Part shown: positions 19,350 through 28,474 of the stretch, in pieces
How the letters are laid out: each line of letters opens with the position of its first letter
Numbering within the stretch: position 1 is the first letter of the stretch
Program-made: the position numbers and the translations under genes
Notes under the pieces: model-generated
What the model was told of the DNA's origin: nothing
What the model saw: the letters and a program-made list of their open reading frames with translations, nothing else
The model's database searches: none
Assembly: GCF_900218065.1 (NCBI RefSeq)
Contig: NZ_OBMU01000003.1
Location: forward strand, 214,549 to 278,548
Direction of reading: 5' to 3'
Origin: Novosphingobium sp. Chol11
GTDB taxonomy: Bacteria > Pseudomonadota > Alphaproteobacteria > Sphingomonadales > Sphingomonadaceae
Length of the DNA: 64,000 nucleotides

Positions 19350-20405
19350 TCTCCGTCCGCCTACGCCATGACCATCACGATAAGCTGTCGGTGAATACCC
19401 GGTCCACGCTCGAAAAGCCTGGCGAAAAGCGTCCGAGTCACAATAGTCAAGCTGACCAGCGATATCTTCGATCGAAATATATGTCCGACGTAAAAGGTGC
19501 AGCGCCAATTCACGGCGGCAGCTTTCGCGCACTTGCCGATAACTGGTACCCTCGCGCGCCAATTGGCGCCGCAACGTAGCCTCACTGCCTCCCAAGGCGC
19601 TGACGAGTTCTCCGAAGGCGGGAAGCCGCCCTTCATTCTTGAGCGCTGCCATGGCAATGCCACGCACGCGGGTTTCAACCGGCATACGATCCGTGTCCCT
19701 TGCGCTTGAAACGAACAACAGATTGCTGAGCGGACGCTGCTGCTGGTCTTCCCAACTGCGCATCACTGGATAGTCGAGAAGCGACGCGTGAAATTGAAAG
19801 CCGTTCCAACCCTCATCGAGACGGAGAAGAAATGGCAGGTCAGGCAAATCAAGCCCTTCGAATATTTCCGGGGCATGATTCAGCCATGCATCGCGAACCG
19901 CTATGGGATGATCGATTAGCCAGCCAAGCAGGCCGTGAACCTCGGTCATGCCAAACAGGTCAATCAAGCAGCCTCCTAGTGTAGATCCGCCCGCCCGTAC
20001 CGCTTCAAGTTCAAGCTGAGCCGTGTCGCCATGCGTGCGCAGTGTCATCTTGCCGCATCGCCAGTCGATGGCTTCGAAGCACTCGCAACATCGCACGATT
20101 GCTTCACGCAGAGTGCGTGCACTCGTCAGGCTGTACATCACCACGCGCCAGTCGCATCCGCGTAAACCTTGGCGGCCCGCCATCACCGCGTCGCGACGAG
20201 CCAGTTGATTGATGGCGAAGCTGGTCATGCGGGCAAGATCTGCCACGGGCAGGCTGCTCAGCGTACGTCGGCCGTCAGGCCTCTGCCCCACATGTTCGAA
20301 GAGGGGTTCAATCGATCCAAAAGCTTCAGAATAGATCGCGAAAACACGTTCGGCGACGCTTTCGGCCAAGTGCCATTTGCTTGATTCCGCCTGTGCTGAC
20401 CGCAT
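19347..20405 (-). CDS. AraC-family transcriptional regulator
   Basis: This 352-residue protein has the OruR/ArgR-like layout: a roughly 200-residue N-terminal ligand-binding domain and two C-terminal helix-turn-helix motifs. The AraC signature is seen in SIEDIAGQLDYCDSDAFRQAFRAWTGYSPTAYR (shown as SIEDIAGQLDY and FRAWTGYSPTAYR). GGGAGG lies 5 nt before the ATG at 20405; the GTG 3 nt earlier is too close to it. It is divergent from the DUF1592/cytochrome operon and is the natural activator candidate for it. Confidence 0.85.
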   Translation of the reverse strand: MRSAQAESSKWHLAESVAERVFAIYSEAFGSIEPLFEHVGQRPDGRRTLSSLPVADLARMTSFAINQLARRDAVMAGRQGLRGCDWRVVMYSLTSARTLREAIVRCCECFEAIDWRCGKMTLRTHGDTAQLELEAVRAGGSTLGGCLIDLFGMTEVHGLLGWLIDHPIAVRDAWLNHAPEIFEGLDLPDLPFLLRLDEGWNGFQFHASLLDYPVMRSWEDQQQRPLSNLLFVSSARDTDRMPVETRVRGIAMAALKNEGRLPAFGELVSALGGSEATLRRQLAREGTSYRQVRESCRRELALHLLRRTYISIEDIAGQLDYCDSDAFRQAFRAWTGYSPTAYRDGHGVGGRR

Positions 20406-20593
20406 CACTGCCTCCCGTTATTTTCGATCAGTCTATTATATGACGCGTGCAAGATAAATCTTTCGCTTTCCTACACCGCTCAGCTTCCCATGCGCGAAAT
20501 TGCCGCGTCGGATGATCGTTTTTGGGGTGGTGGCCAGTTGCGGGAAGAGTCATGAAAATAGCAATGCCCGTTGAAGCGGCATGAAAGGACGAC

Positions 20594-21850
20594 ATGAAGG
20601 GCAGAGAGGACTTAACCGGCCATATGCCGGCCAAGGCATATTGGGCCTTACCCCTGATCGCTGCATCCCTGGTTGGCGCCGACGCGCCGACAGGCGGCGA
20701 AGAGGGCGTGCACGCCTTTGTCCTCAGCAATGTCTATCTTGCGCAGGGGGGTGAAAAGGACAGCTGTCCCAGCCCCGACATCGGTGATCTTGATCGTTTC
20801 TACGCCATGCTCTCGCCCGCGGAGCAGGCCAAATATGCGGGCAAGGAAAAACGGCAAGCACTTGAAGAGCGGATGAATGAATATTTCAAGTTCCGCCGTA
20901 TATTCATCCGGGGCGAACGCGCCTCTTCCGTGAAATTCCCGCCGAACTATGATCCTAAGGCAGAACCGACACAGGAACTTGCGGCAGCGATCGGCGCGCT
21001 GAATGGCTTGCCCAAAGGCGCCGGCCGCCTCGCGTTCCAGAAGCGCGAGGTGGTCTATAGCGCCTGCTCGAACCCCGCTGACTTCCCGATGTTGGGGAAA
21101 GGCTTCAAGACCTACGAAGGCAAGATCGCGGCAGGCATGAACCTCGACGGCAAAGTCGGGAAATCCGACTTTGACGGGCCAAATGGTGAAAAGGGAATCG
21201 ACAATCGGCTGTGGCGCGCTGTCGGGTGCGTTTCTGCATTTCGCGAGAGCAGCAAGGAAGAGCTTGCGCGCAAGACGATGATGTCCATGCGGGCGCCTAC
21301 CGTGGTAGAGTTGAGGGGCGTCGATAGTCTTCAGGATGATCCTGATGTGACTGTGACTGTTCTGGCCGTCAACGAACCGCTGACCCGCGACGGCCGCGGT
21401 GAGCCTCTCGCCCGCGTAACCTTCACGCCCGATCCCAACCCGCAGCTTCGCGCATCGGTGAAAGGGCGCATCACAGGCGGGGTGCTGACGACCGATCCCG
21501 TCGATCTGACGCTGAATTACAAGGAACAGATATTGGACACGCCGCGCCATATCCGGGGCGCGCGGATAAAGGCGAAGTTTGGTGCCGATGGCTCCATCGA
21601 CGGCAGCATATTCGGCTATTACACGCTCGACAGCTTCTATGACTCGATCGAACAGATGACGCAGAATGGCGCCAACCTGTCGCACGTGTCCTGCCCCGGC
21701 ATTCGAAGAGCCATCGATCATTTCGCGGACGGCTATCGCGATCCCCGCACCGGCCGGTTCACCGCCATATCATCCGCTTATGACTTCGTCGGCGTCAGGG
21801 CGTTCCTCGCCAAACCCGATCAGGTCGCGCAAAGAGAGACATTGCCATGA
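20594..21850 (+). CDS. Orphan exported protein opening a cytochrome operon
   Basis: This 418-residue protein has a signal-like hydrophobic segment (AYWALPLIAASLVGA, residues 15-29) and, in the mature part, four isolated cysteines (in SCPSP, SACSN, VGCVS and VSCPG) that could form disulfides. It has no haem motif or transmembrane helix after the signal. AAGGA precedes the ATG. Its stop overlaps the start of the DUF1592-type gene (ATGA), so the two are almost certainly co-translated. I do not recognise a family; a periplasmic partner or catalytic subunit of the redox system is a guess. Confidence 0.8.
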   Translation: MKGREDLTGHMPAKAYWALPLIAASLVGADAPTGGEEGVHAFVLSNVYLAQGGEKDSCPSPDIGDLDRFYAMLSPAEQAKYAGKEKRQALEERMNEYFKFRRIFIRGERASSVKFPPNYDPKAEPTQELAAAIGALNGLPKGAGRLAFQKREVVYSACSNPADFPMLGKGFKTYEGKIAAGMNLDGKVGKSDFDGPNGEKGIDNRLWRAVGCVSAFRESSKEELARKTMMSMRAPTVVELRGVDSLQDDPDVTVTVLAVNEPLTRDGRGEPLARVTFTPDPNPQLRASVKGRITGGVLTTDPVDLTLNYKEQILDTPRHIRGARIKAKFGADGSIDGSIFGYYTLDSFYDSIEQMTQNGANLSHVSCPGIRRAIDHFADGYRDPRTGRFTAISSAYDFVGVRAFLAKPDQVAQRETLP

Positions 21851-23502
21851 AGATCAGGGCACTGCCGTCGCTGGCACTTGCAGGCGCTTGCCTGACCCTA
21901 GGCATCAGTATCGCTTTCAGTGGGGCGCGAGCCGACGAAAGCCACGCCGATACGCCGCCCAGCCAGATCCGCCGCCTGACCGAAAGCCAATATCGCAACG
22001 TCATCGCGGATGTTTTCGGCCCGGACATCAAGATTGTCGGCCGGTTCGAACCCGATCTGCGGATAGATGGACTTCAGGCGGTCGGGACCAGCGCCGTTTC
22101 GGTAACTGCCGCTGGACTTGAACAATATGAAAATCTGGCGCGCAGCATTTCGGCACAGGTGACGGACGAACAGCATCGCGCGAAACTGGTCGGTTGCGCG
22201 CCCACCCCCGCCGATCGGAATGGTGTTGCCTGTGCTCGCCAGTTCTTCCAAAGCGTGGGCTTGCAACTCTACAGGCGGCCACTGAGCGATGCGGAGGTCG
22301 CGGCTCTCACGAAAGCCACGACTGACGCGACAACGACGCTCGGCGACTTCCATGCGGGGCTTGCTGCGACGCTCAGCGGCATGCTGACCAGCCCCGAATT
22401 CCTGTTCCGCATCGATCGGCCCGCACCCTCGCGTCGCAATATCGATGCCTGGTCGAAAGCCAGTCGCCTATCCTTCCTGTTCTGGAACAGCATGCCTGAC
22501 CAGACGCTGCTTGACGAAGCGCGCAGCGGAGCGCTCGATACGCAGGCGGGGCTCACGAAAGCAGTCGATCGCCTGATCGCCTCTCCGCGTTTCGAACAGG
22601 GCGTCCGCGCCTTCTTCACCGATTATCTCCGCCTCGACGGAATGGACGAGCTGGCAAAGGACTCGCTCATCTATCCCGCCTTTTCGCAGGCGATCAGCAC
22701 GTCGCTGCGCGAACAGACGCTGCGCACCATCAGCTGGTTTCTGGTGGAGCGCAAGGGCGACTATCGCGATCTGTTCACGGCCCGATCGATCGCCATGAAT
22801 CGCTCGCTCGGCCCGATCTACGATATACCGGTCAGCAAGGCCGACTGGTTCATGTATGAATTCCCGCAGGGTGATCCCCGCAGCGGGCTGCTCACCCACG
22901 CCAGCATGTTGGCGCAACATTCCCACCCAGGCCGTACATCGCCCACGCTGCGCGGGGTAGCGCTGCGCGAGATATTCCTGTGCGAGAAAATCCCTGCTCC
23001 CCCAGCGAACGTGAATTTTGCGGTCGTGCAGAATGTCGATAACCCGACGCTAAAGACCACACGGGCACGGCTGCAGGCACATCTGGATGACGAGGAATGC
23101 GCAAGCTGTCACCGGCGGACTGATCCTATTGGTCTGGGGCTCGAACAATTTGACGGTGCAGGACAGTTCCGCAAGGTCGAACATGACGAGGTGATCGACG
23201 TCAGCGGCAATTTCGAAAAGCAGGCGTTCAATGGTGCAGCAGCCCTCGGTCAGCTGTTCCGCAACAATCCGCGCGTCAGCAGCTGCCTCGTTCAGTCCGC
23301 ATGGCGCTACGCCAATGGCCGCAATCCGTCCGGCACGGATGGGGCGGAAATCGCCAAGCTGGACCAGAGCTTTGCGGCAGGCGGACATCGCTTTCCGTCG
23401 CTGATGCGCGCCATCGCTCTTGATCCCGCCTTTTACACGATGCCGCGCCTTGGGCCGGAGCGCCGCGTGGCTACTGTTCGCAGAATGAAGGAGACTGGCT
23501 GA
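21847..23502 (+). CDS. DUF1587/1595/1592/1588/1585 multidomain exported haem protein
   Basis: This 551-residue protein has a signal peptide (cleavage near ARA) and the family's serial domains: RRLTESQYRNVIADVFG (DUF1587), CARQFFQSVGLQLYRRPLS (DUF1595), a central LSFLFWNSMPD region (DUF1592), and a DUF1588 block ending in a C418-A-S-C421-H422 haem motif followed by RRTDPIGLGLEQFD. A DUF1585 tail follows. Longer planctomycete homologues also carry an N-terminal cytochrome domain, absent here. Function is unknown; the single c-type haem and its partners suggest electron transfer in the periplasm. Confidence 0.88.
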   Translation: MKIRALPSLALAGACLTLGISIAFSGARADESHADTPPSQIRRLTESQYRNVIADVFGPDIKIVGRFEPDLRIDGLQAVGTSAVSVTAAGLEQYENLARSISAQVTDEQHRAKLVGCAPTPADRNGVACARQFFQSVGLQLYRRPLSDAEVAALTKATTDATTTLGDFHAGLAATLSGMLTSPEFLFRIDRPAPSRRNIDAWSKASRLSFLFWNSMPDQTLLDEARSGALDTQAGLTKAVDRLIASPRFEQGVRAFFTDYLRLDGMDELAKDSLIYPAFSQAISTSLREQTLRTISWFLVERKGDYRDLFTARSIAMNRSLGPIYDIPVSKADWFMYEFPQGDPRSGLLTHASMLAQHSHPGRTSPTLRGVALREIFLCEKIPAPPANVNFAVVQNVDNPTLKTTRARLQAHLDDEECASCHRRTDPIGLGLEQFDGAGQFRKVEHDEVIDVSGNFEKQAFNGAAALGQLFRNNPRVSSCLVQSAWRYANGRNPSGTDGAEIAKLDQSFAAGGHRFPSLMRAIALDPAFYTMPRLGPERRVATVRRMKETG

Positions 23503-24857
23503 TGCTGATGCATGGAACGACGCGGCGCGGTTTCCTGCTGCGCGGCATTATGGGCGGCGGCGCGGTGACGCTTGGCCTGCCCCTGCTCGACGCATTTCTC
23601 GACAATAACGGCACCGCCTTTGCCGCGACGCTTGGCGGAGGGCGCCTGCCCGTCCGCTTCGGCACATGGTTCTGGGGATGCGGGATGATCCCGGATCGCT
23701 GGCAACCGAAAAAGACCGGGGCGGATTACGACCTGCCGCCGCAACTCGCGCCGATCGCCAATGTGAAGCAGCATGTCAGTGTCCTGACCGGCTTCGACGT
23801 GGTGCTGGACGGCAAAGGCAATCTGCCGCACCTGACGGGAAATACCGGCGTGCGCACGGGCGCTCCCACCGACGACTGGCTCGCGATCCGCGCGCCCACG
23901 ATCGATGTGCTGATCGCCGACGCGATCGGCGGCGGCTCCTTCTTCCGCTCGCTCGAACTGTCGGCGGATGGCAATCCTCGTACCAGCTATTCCTTCCGCG
24001 ACGGCCGGAGCATGAATTCGGCGACGCCCAACGCTGTCGAATTCTATCGCAAGATTTTCGGCCCCGACTTCAACGATCCCAACAAGGCTGACTTCAAGCC
24101 GGACCCCCGCATCATGGTTCGGCGCAGCGTCCTCTCCGGCGTGACGGAGCAGCGGCGCGCCTTGGAAAGCAGCCTCGGCGCGACCGACAAGGCGCGTCTC
24201 GATCAATATTTCACCTCCGTCCGCGAGATGGAAGGAAAGCTGGCCCTGCAACTGCAAAAGCCGCCCCCGGCCGAAGCTTGCGTCGTGCCAGCGGACGCTC
24301 CTGCCGTATCCGGAGACACGACCGATGTGGAGCAGCGCAAGACCAATCACCGGTTGATGGCGCAGATGCTGGCTATGGCGCTCGCCTGCAATCAGACCCG
24401 CGTATTCAACATGAGTTTCTCGACGGCAGCGTCCGATCTGCGCCAAGCGGGGCAGACAACCGGATACCACCAGAACACGCATGAAGAGCTGATCGACCGC
24501 TCCATCGGCTATCAACCGACGGTCGATTTCTTCGCCATCCGCAACATGGAGGCATGGGCCGATTTCGTGTCGGCACTCGCGGCCATTAAGGAAGGCGACG
24601 GCACCCTGCTCGACAATACGCTGGTTTTCGCTCATTCCGACGTTTCCTATGCGAAGAACCATGATGTACTGGGTATCCCGGTGATGCTCGCCGGGCGCGC
24701 TGGCGGAAAGGTGAAGACCGGCCTGCATATCCAGGGCAATGGTGAAACGATCAGCCGCGTCGGCTTGACTCTTCAACAAGTCATGGGAATTTCGGTCGAT
24801 AGCTGGGGTATCGATGCGATGAACACCAAACGGCCCATCAGCGAAATATTGGCGTGA
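23502..24857 (+). CDS. DUF1552 family protein, Tat-exported
   Basis: This 451-residue protein starts with a twin-arginine signal (TTRRGFLLRGIMGGGAVTLG), so it is exported folded, often a sign of a metal or other cofactor. The body matches the DUF1552 family, distantly related to DUF1501/alkaline phosphatase-like proteins. DUF1552 genes usually sit beside DUF1592/1588 genes, as here, where the stop and start share one base (TGATG). Reaction unknown. The tail VDSWGIDAMNTKRPISEIL is typical of the family's C-terminus. Confidence 0.88.
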   Translation: MLMHGTTRRGFLLRGIMGGGAVTLGLPLLDAFLDNNGTAFAATLGGGRLPVRFGTWFWGCGMIPDRWQPKKTGADYDLPPQLAPIANVKQHVSVLTGFDVVLDGKGNLPHLTGNTGVRTGAPTDDWLAIRAPTIDVLIADAIGGGSFFRSLELSADGNPRTSYSFRDGRSMNSATPNAVEFYRKIFGPDFNDPNKADFKPDPRIMVRRSVLSGVTEQRRALESSLGATDKARLDQYFTSVREMEGKLALQLQKPPPAEACVVPADAPAVSGDTTDVEQRKTNHRLMAQMLAMALACNQTRVFNMSFSTAASDLRQAGQTTGYHQNTHEELIDRSIGYQPTVDFFAIRNMEAWADFVSALAAIKEGDGTLLDNTLVFAHSDVSYAKNHDVLGIPVMLAGRAGGKVKTGLHIQGNGETISRVGLTLQQVMGISVDSWGIDAMNTKRPISEILA

Positions 24858-24883
24858 CGATCACAGAAAGAATGAGGCAGATG

Positions 24884-25345
24884 ATGAAGCTCCCCTACTC
24901 CCTGGCCTTGGCGACCGCCGGTTTGGCCGCAAGCTACGCTGCTTATGCCGCCACGCCCGCAGTCACCAACGCGATCAAGGCGCGTCAGGCCAGCTACAAG
25001 GAAATCGGCGGAGCGTTCAAAAGCGTCAATGACGAAATCAAGTCCGGATCGCCGGACATGAACAGCGTCCGCCCGCTCGCGCGCGATCTCGCCACGCGCG
25101 CAGCGCTGCTGCCCAAATATTTCCCGAAGGGCAGCGGCCCGGAATCGGGCGTGAAGACCCGCGCCAAGGCTGAGATCTGGAAGGACAATGCCGCCTTCGT
25201 GAAGCTTCAGGGCGACATGATCACCGCTGCAAAGGCGCTTGATGCGGCCGCCGCCAGCGGCAATGTCGCGGGCCTTACTGCGGCCCGCAACAGCTTGGGC
25301 GGCACCTGCAAAAGCTGCCACGACCGCTTCCGCGCGGAGCTTTGA
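24884..25345 (+). CDS. Cytochrome c' (class II c-type cytochrome)
   Basis: This periplasmic haem protein has about 153 residues: a signal peptide (cleavage near AYAA), a four-helix bundle and a C-terminal CKSCH haem site (C142, C145, H146), as expected for class II cytochromes. The frame opens at a GTG overlapping the DUF1552 stop. GAGG at 24874-24877 best serves the ATG at 24884, although 24872 and 24881 are possible. In this operon it probably passes electrons between the b-type cytochrome and the exported haem protein. Confidence 0.88.
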   Translation: MKLPYSLALATAGLAASYAAYAATPAVTNAIKARQASYKEIGGAFKSVNDEIKSGSPDMNSVRPLARDLATRAALLPKYFPKGSGPESGVKTRAKAEIWKDNAAFVKLQGDMITAAKALDAAAASGNVAGLTAARNSLGGTCKSCHDRFRAEL

Positions 25346-26037
25346 TGGTGAAGGCGGACGCGAGCAGCGGGGCTGTGCGCCTGCGCATCTGGGATTTGCC
25401 GACCCGCCTCTTCCACTGGACGCTTGTGCCGCTGCTGGCCTTCGCCTGGTGGACTGCTGAAGAGCGCATGCTCGACTGGCACCGGCTGGCTGGCTACAGT
25501 ATCTTCACCCTGCTGCTGTTCCGCATCATCTGGGGCGTCGCGGGCAGCAGCACGGCTCGCTTCGCCAATTTCGTGGGCGGCCCCTCCAGGCTATTCCATT
25601 ATATCCGCGGCCATATGTTCAACCGGTCGGCCGCTCCAGCGCCGGGGCACAATCCCGTGGGTGGATGGAGTGTGATCGCGATGATCGCCATATTGGCGGT
25701 TCAGGTGGGCCTCGGCTTCTTTTCCGTCGACATCGACGGCATGGAATCCGGCCCCTTCTCCTATCTGGTCGATTTCGAAACAGGCAGGGTTGCCGCGGAG
25801 TGGCACGCCTTCATCTTCAACATCATCCTTGCCTTGACGGCCTTGCACGTCGTCGCGATCCTCTTCTACCTGCTTCACAGGCGGGACAATCTGGTCGGTC
25901 CGATGATCAGCGGACGGCGAAAATGGACGGGAGACCATCCCACCCTGCATTTCGCGTCATCCTGGACAGCGCTCGTCCTCTTCCTGCTGGTCGCGGGTGG
26001 GACATGGTGGCTTATCGCTCAGTTCGGCCGGGCCTGA
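25345..26037 (+). CDS. Cytochrome b561 family membrane protein
   Basis: This 230-residue inner-membrane di-haem cytochrome b has four main hydrophobic helices. Histidines suitable as ligands lie in LFHWTL, DWHRLAGY, EWHAFIFN and ALHVVAIL. Proteins of this type exchange electrons between the quinone pool and periplasmic c-type cytochromes. The ATG shares one base with the cytochrome c' stop (TGATG). It is the last gene of the five-gene operon, ended by a strong hairpin, and so provides the membrane anchor of the system. Confidence 0.88.
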   Translation: MVKADASSGAVRLRIWDLPTRLFHWTLVPLLAFAWWTAEERMLDWHRLAGYSIFTLLLFRIIWGVAGSSTARFANFVGGPSRLFHYIRGHMFNRSAAPAPGHNPVGGWSVIAMIAILAVQVGLGFFSVDIDGMESGPFSYLVDFETGRVAAEWHAFIFNIILALTALHVVAILFYLLHRRDNLVGPMISGRRKWTGDHPTLHFASSWTALVLFLLVAGGTWWLIAQFGRA

Positions 26038-26065
26038 GGCCGGGCCAAATCTTTTGAAGGACATT

Positions 26066-26103
26066 AAAAAACCTCTCCCCGCATATGCGAGGAGAGGTTT
26101 TTT
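26066..26103. terminator. Bidirectional terminator
   Basis: AAAAAACCTCTCC pairs with GGAGAGGTTTTTT around a small CCGC/ATAT/GCG apex. Poly-A on one side and poly-T on the other serve both the cytochrome operon and the convergent SWIB gene. Confidence 0.92.
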
Positions 26104-26121
26104 CTACGCATGACCGGCCGG

Positions 26122-26454
26122 TCAGGCTTTGAGATGCTTCGCCAGGTGCTTGTTCATCTCGAACATGCTGGCCTTCTTGCCGCCGAAGATTTTCTCCAGC
26201 TTGTCGTCCGCCAATATTTCCCGCTTGTCCTTCGGGTTTTGAAGATCATTGGCCTTGATATAGTCCCAGATCTTCTTGACCACCTCACTACGCGGGATCT
26301 TCTTGTCGCCGATGATGTCCGCGAGTTCCGGCGACGGCGTGACCGGAGCCGTAATGCCGCCACGCGCGCCGCCCGTCGCCTTGCCGGTCTTCTTCACCTT
26401 GGCGACGGCCGCCTTCGTCTCCTGTTCGCCACGTTGCTCACGAGTCCGCGCCAT
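26122..26454 (-). CDS. SWIB/MDM2 domain protein
   Basis: This 110-residue basic protein has a Lys/Ala-rich N-terminal tail of about 35 residues and a C-terminal SWIB domain (IPRSEVVKKIWDYIKANDLQ, then FEMNKHLAKHLKA). The fold is best known from eukaryotic chromatin remodellers, but stand-alone copies occur in chlamydiae and several alphaproteobacteria, where a DNA-compaction or topoisomerase-linked role is suspected. A GGGAG site precedes the ATG. It is monocistronic between a terminator and the YihY gene. Confidence 0.88.
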   Translation of the reverse strand: MARTREQRGEQETKAAVAKVKKTGKATGGARGGITAPVTPSPELADIIGDKKIPRSEVVKKIWDYIKANDLQNPKDKREILADDKLEKIFGGKKASMFEMNKHLAKHLKA

Positions 26455-26543
26455 GAAATTCTCCCTTGCTGATCGCTCGCGGGTCCATGATCACGCTAAG
26501 TCATGAGCGGCGAAAAAGTTGCCTCTCCTGTAATAATCGCTGA

Positions 26544-27503
26544 TCAAGGCACCTTTCCAACCGTGTCGGCGACATAGGCGTCCCGCTCGCCCATCGGCTT
26601 CGGGCGGCCGACTGTCGTGTCCTCCGCCGTCTGATGTTCTATCTCGCTATTCAGTTCAGCGCCCAGGATCAGGATATAGGCGGACAGATACAGCCACATC
26701 AACGTCACCACCACCGCGCTCAGCGCACCGTAAGTAGCGCCGTAATTCCCGAAGTTGGACGCATAGAGGCCAAAGCCCAGGCTCACCGCCAGCCAGCCCA
26801 CGGTCGCCAGCAGGGACCCGGGCGTCAGCCAGCGCCAGCGCGCCCGCTTACGATCCGGAGCGAAGCGGTAAATGGTGCTGAGCAACATGCTCGCGGCCAG
26901 CGCGGCCAATATCCAGAAGCCAATGCGTATCGCCGTGATGAGGATCGCAGGTGCGCCAGGCATCAGTTGCTCCAGGAAAGCGAGCGCAGCGATCGCAAAA
27001 ATGGCGATGATCCCTGCCAATAACAGTCCGAGCGTCATCAGACAGGCCAGGGCCGTCAGCCTGATGAAGCTGCGGGTCTCTTCCTCATCATAGGCAATGT
27101 TCACCGCCGTGACGATCGCGCTCGCGCCGTTCATCGCACCGTAGATGGAAAGCGCCAGCGAAAGAACGAGCCCAAACCCCTTCTTTCCGTTGCCCGTGTT
27201 GACCACCGACAGAAGCTGCTCCCCGATCAGCCGAGCAGCTTCTTCCGGGAGCAGCCGGAACAGGGATTGCAGATGTCCGGCGATCGCCGCCGGGTCAGCG
27301 AACAGGCCATAGCATAATACCAGCGCTGCCAAGGTAGGGACAAAGGCGAGGAAGCCGTAAAACGCCACCCCTGCGGAGATCAGTCCGATATTGTCGCTGC
27401 CACTTTCATTCCATGTCCGGATCAGAATGTCCCGCCAAGCGGCCTTGGGCATTTCCCGTGGGCTCGTCGCCGTTCGGCCTCGAGCGCTATCGGTATCTGA
27501 CAT
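26544..27503 (-). CDS. YihY/BrkB family inner-membrane protein
   Basis: This 319-residue protein has six hydrophobic segments and the family features SAGVAFYGFLAFVPTLAALV near the N-terminus and ATVGWLAVSLGFGLYASNFG later. Both termini are charged and probably cytoplasmic. The family was once called RNase BN or BrkB; its actual function is unsettled. GGAGGG lies just upstream of the start. The C-terminal tail carries an acidic/basic low-complexity stretch. Confidence 0.88.
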   Translation of the reverse strand: MSDTDSARGRTATSPREMPKAAWRDILIRTWNESGSDNIGLISAGVAFYGFLAFVPTLAALVLCYGLFADPAAIAGHLQSLFRLLPEEAARLIGEQLLSVVNTGNGKKGFGLVLSLALSIYGAMNGASAIVTAVNIAYDEEETRSFIRLTALACLMTLGLLLAGIIAIFAIAALAFLEQLMPGAPAILITAIRIGFWILAALAASMLLSTIYRFAPDRKRARWRWLTPGSLLATVGWLAVSLGFGLYASNFGNYGATYGALSAVVVTLMWLYLSAYILILGAELNSEIEHQTAEDTTVGRPKPMGERDAYVADTVGKVP

Positions 27504-27617
27504 CTTAACTCCCTCCTGTGTTGGGGAGCAAACAACTGAGGGGCGAGACTGATCCAGTGATTGGTGGGAGTTGATTATCGCCTACCGATCCCGCGACCTC
27601 TCCTCAAACCATCGCGG

Positions 27618-28454
27618 TCACGCAAAAGCCGTCCCGTCCAGCGCTCGCACGGGCACGTTCAGCCGCTCAAGGAGGCGGAGGCTGCGGACGATATTGCCGC
27701 TGAGTTCACTCGCGGGCCGATGGCAAAGCTGAAGCGCGGCTTCCGCCATCGCCTCGACTGGTTCCAGATGATCGCGTTCATCCCATCCACCGACCGACAA
27801 GGCCCCCTCGCTCGCGACTGCCCCGACAGGGGCAAGCGAATTGACGGCGATATTCTCGCGCGACAGCTCCACCGCCCATCCTGCAGTCAATCGGTCGAGC
27901 GCAGCCTTGGTCGTGCCGTAGAGCGTGGCGTGACCATCGCGATTGAATTTAATGTACCGATCTTCCGGATCATAGGGTGCAGGCGGCGGCACGTCTGCAG
28001 TTGCGCTGGAAATGTTCAGGATCCATCCTTGGCCCCGATCGCGAAAATGAGGCAGCGCCTGCTGCGATAGCTCCTGCGGCGCATGGACATTCATCTGGAA
28101 CGCCAGCTGAAAATGCTTGGGCTGAGCCTCCCAGATCGGCACGAAACGGGACCAGGCGGCATTGTTCACCAAAATGTCCAACCTGCCGAAGTGCCCCACG
28201 GTTTCAGCGACGATACGGGACCGATCATCCGCATCGACAAGATTGGCGCCGATGGAGAGGCACTCGCCTCCGGCTGCGCGGATCAGCGCGGCTGTTTCGG
28301 CTAATGAACCCGGCAGGCTGCTGCCTCCAGCCTCTACCGTCCGTGCGACAATGGCGACCCTCGCTCCCTCAGCGGCGAAGCGTCGTGCAATGGCGGCGCC
28401 GATCCCCCGGCTGGCACCGGTGATGATCGCGACCCGTCCATCCAACAGCGCCAT
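27618..28454 (-). CDS. SDR-family oxidoreductase
   Basis: This 278-residue short-chain dehydrogenase has the cofactor motif TGASRGIG near residue 12, an NNAAW segment and the catalytic YGTTK, so it is probably an active NAD(P)-dependent alcohol dehydrogenase or ketoreductase. The frame extends 28 codons further up, but GGAAGAGAG lies right before the ATG at 28454, making that the start. It is last in the acyl-CoA dehydrogenase operon and could oxidise a beta-hydroxyacyl-CoA-like or alicyclic alcohol intermediate. Confidence 0.88.
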   Translation of the reverse strand: MALLDGRVAIITGASRGIGAAIARRFAAEGARVAIVARTVEAGGSSLPGSLAETAALIRAAGGECLSIGANLVDADDRSRIVAETVGHFGRLDILVNNAAWSRFVPIWEAQPKHFQLAFQMNVHAPQELSQQALPHFRDRGQGWILNISSATADVPPPAPYDPEDRYIKFNRDGHATLYGTTKAALDRLTAGWAVELSRENIAVNSLAPVGAVASEGALSVGGWDERDHLEPVEAMAEAALQLCHRPASELSGNIVRSLRLLERLNVPVRALDGTAFA

Positions 28455-28474
28455 GGCTCTCTTCCTTTTCGTTC

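Noticed and set aside
23433..24779. Leftward 448-codon open frame opposite the DUF1552 gene
   Set aside because: The DUF1552 gene has a Tat signal, family match and coupled start; the opposite frame has none of these.
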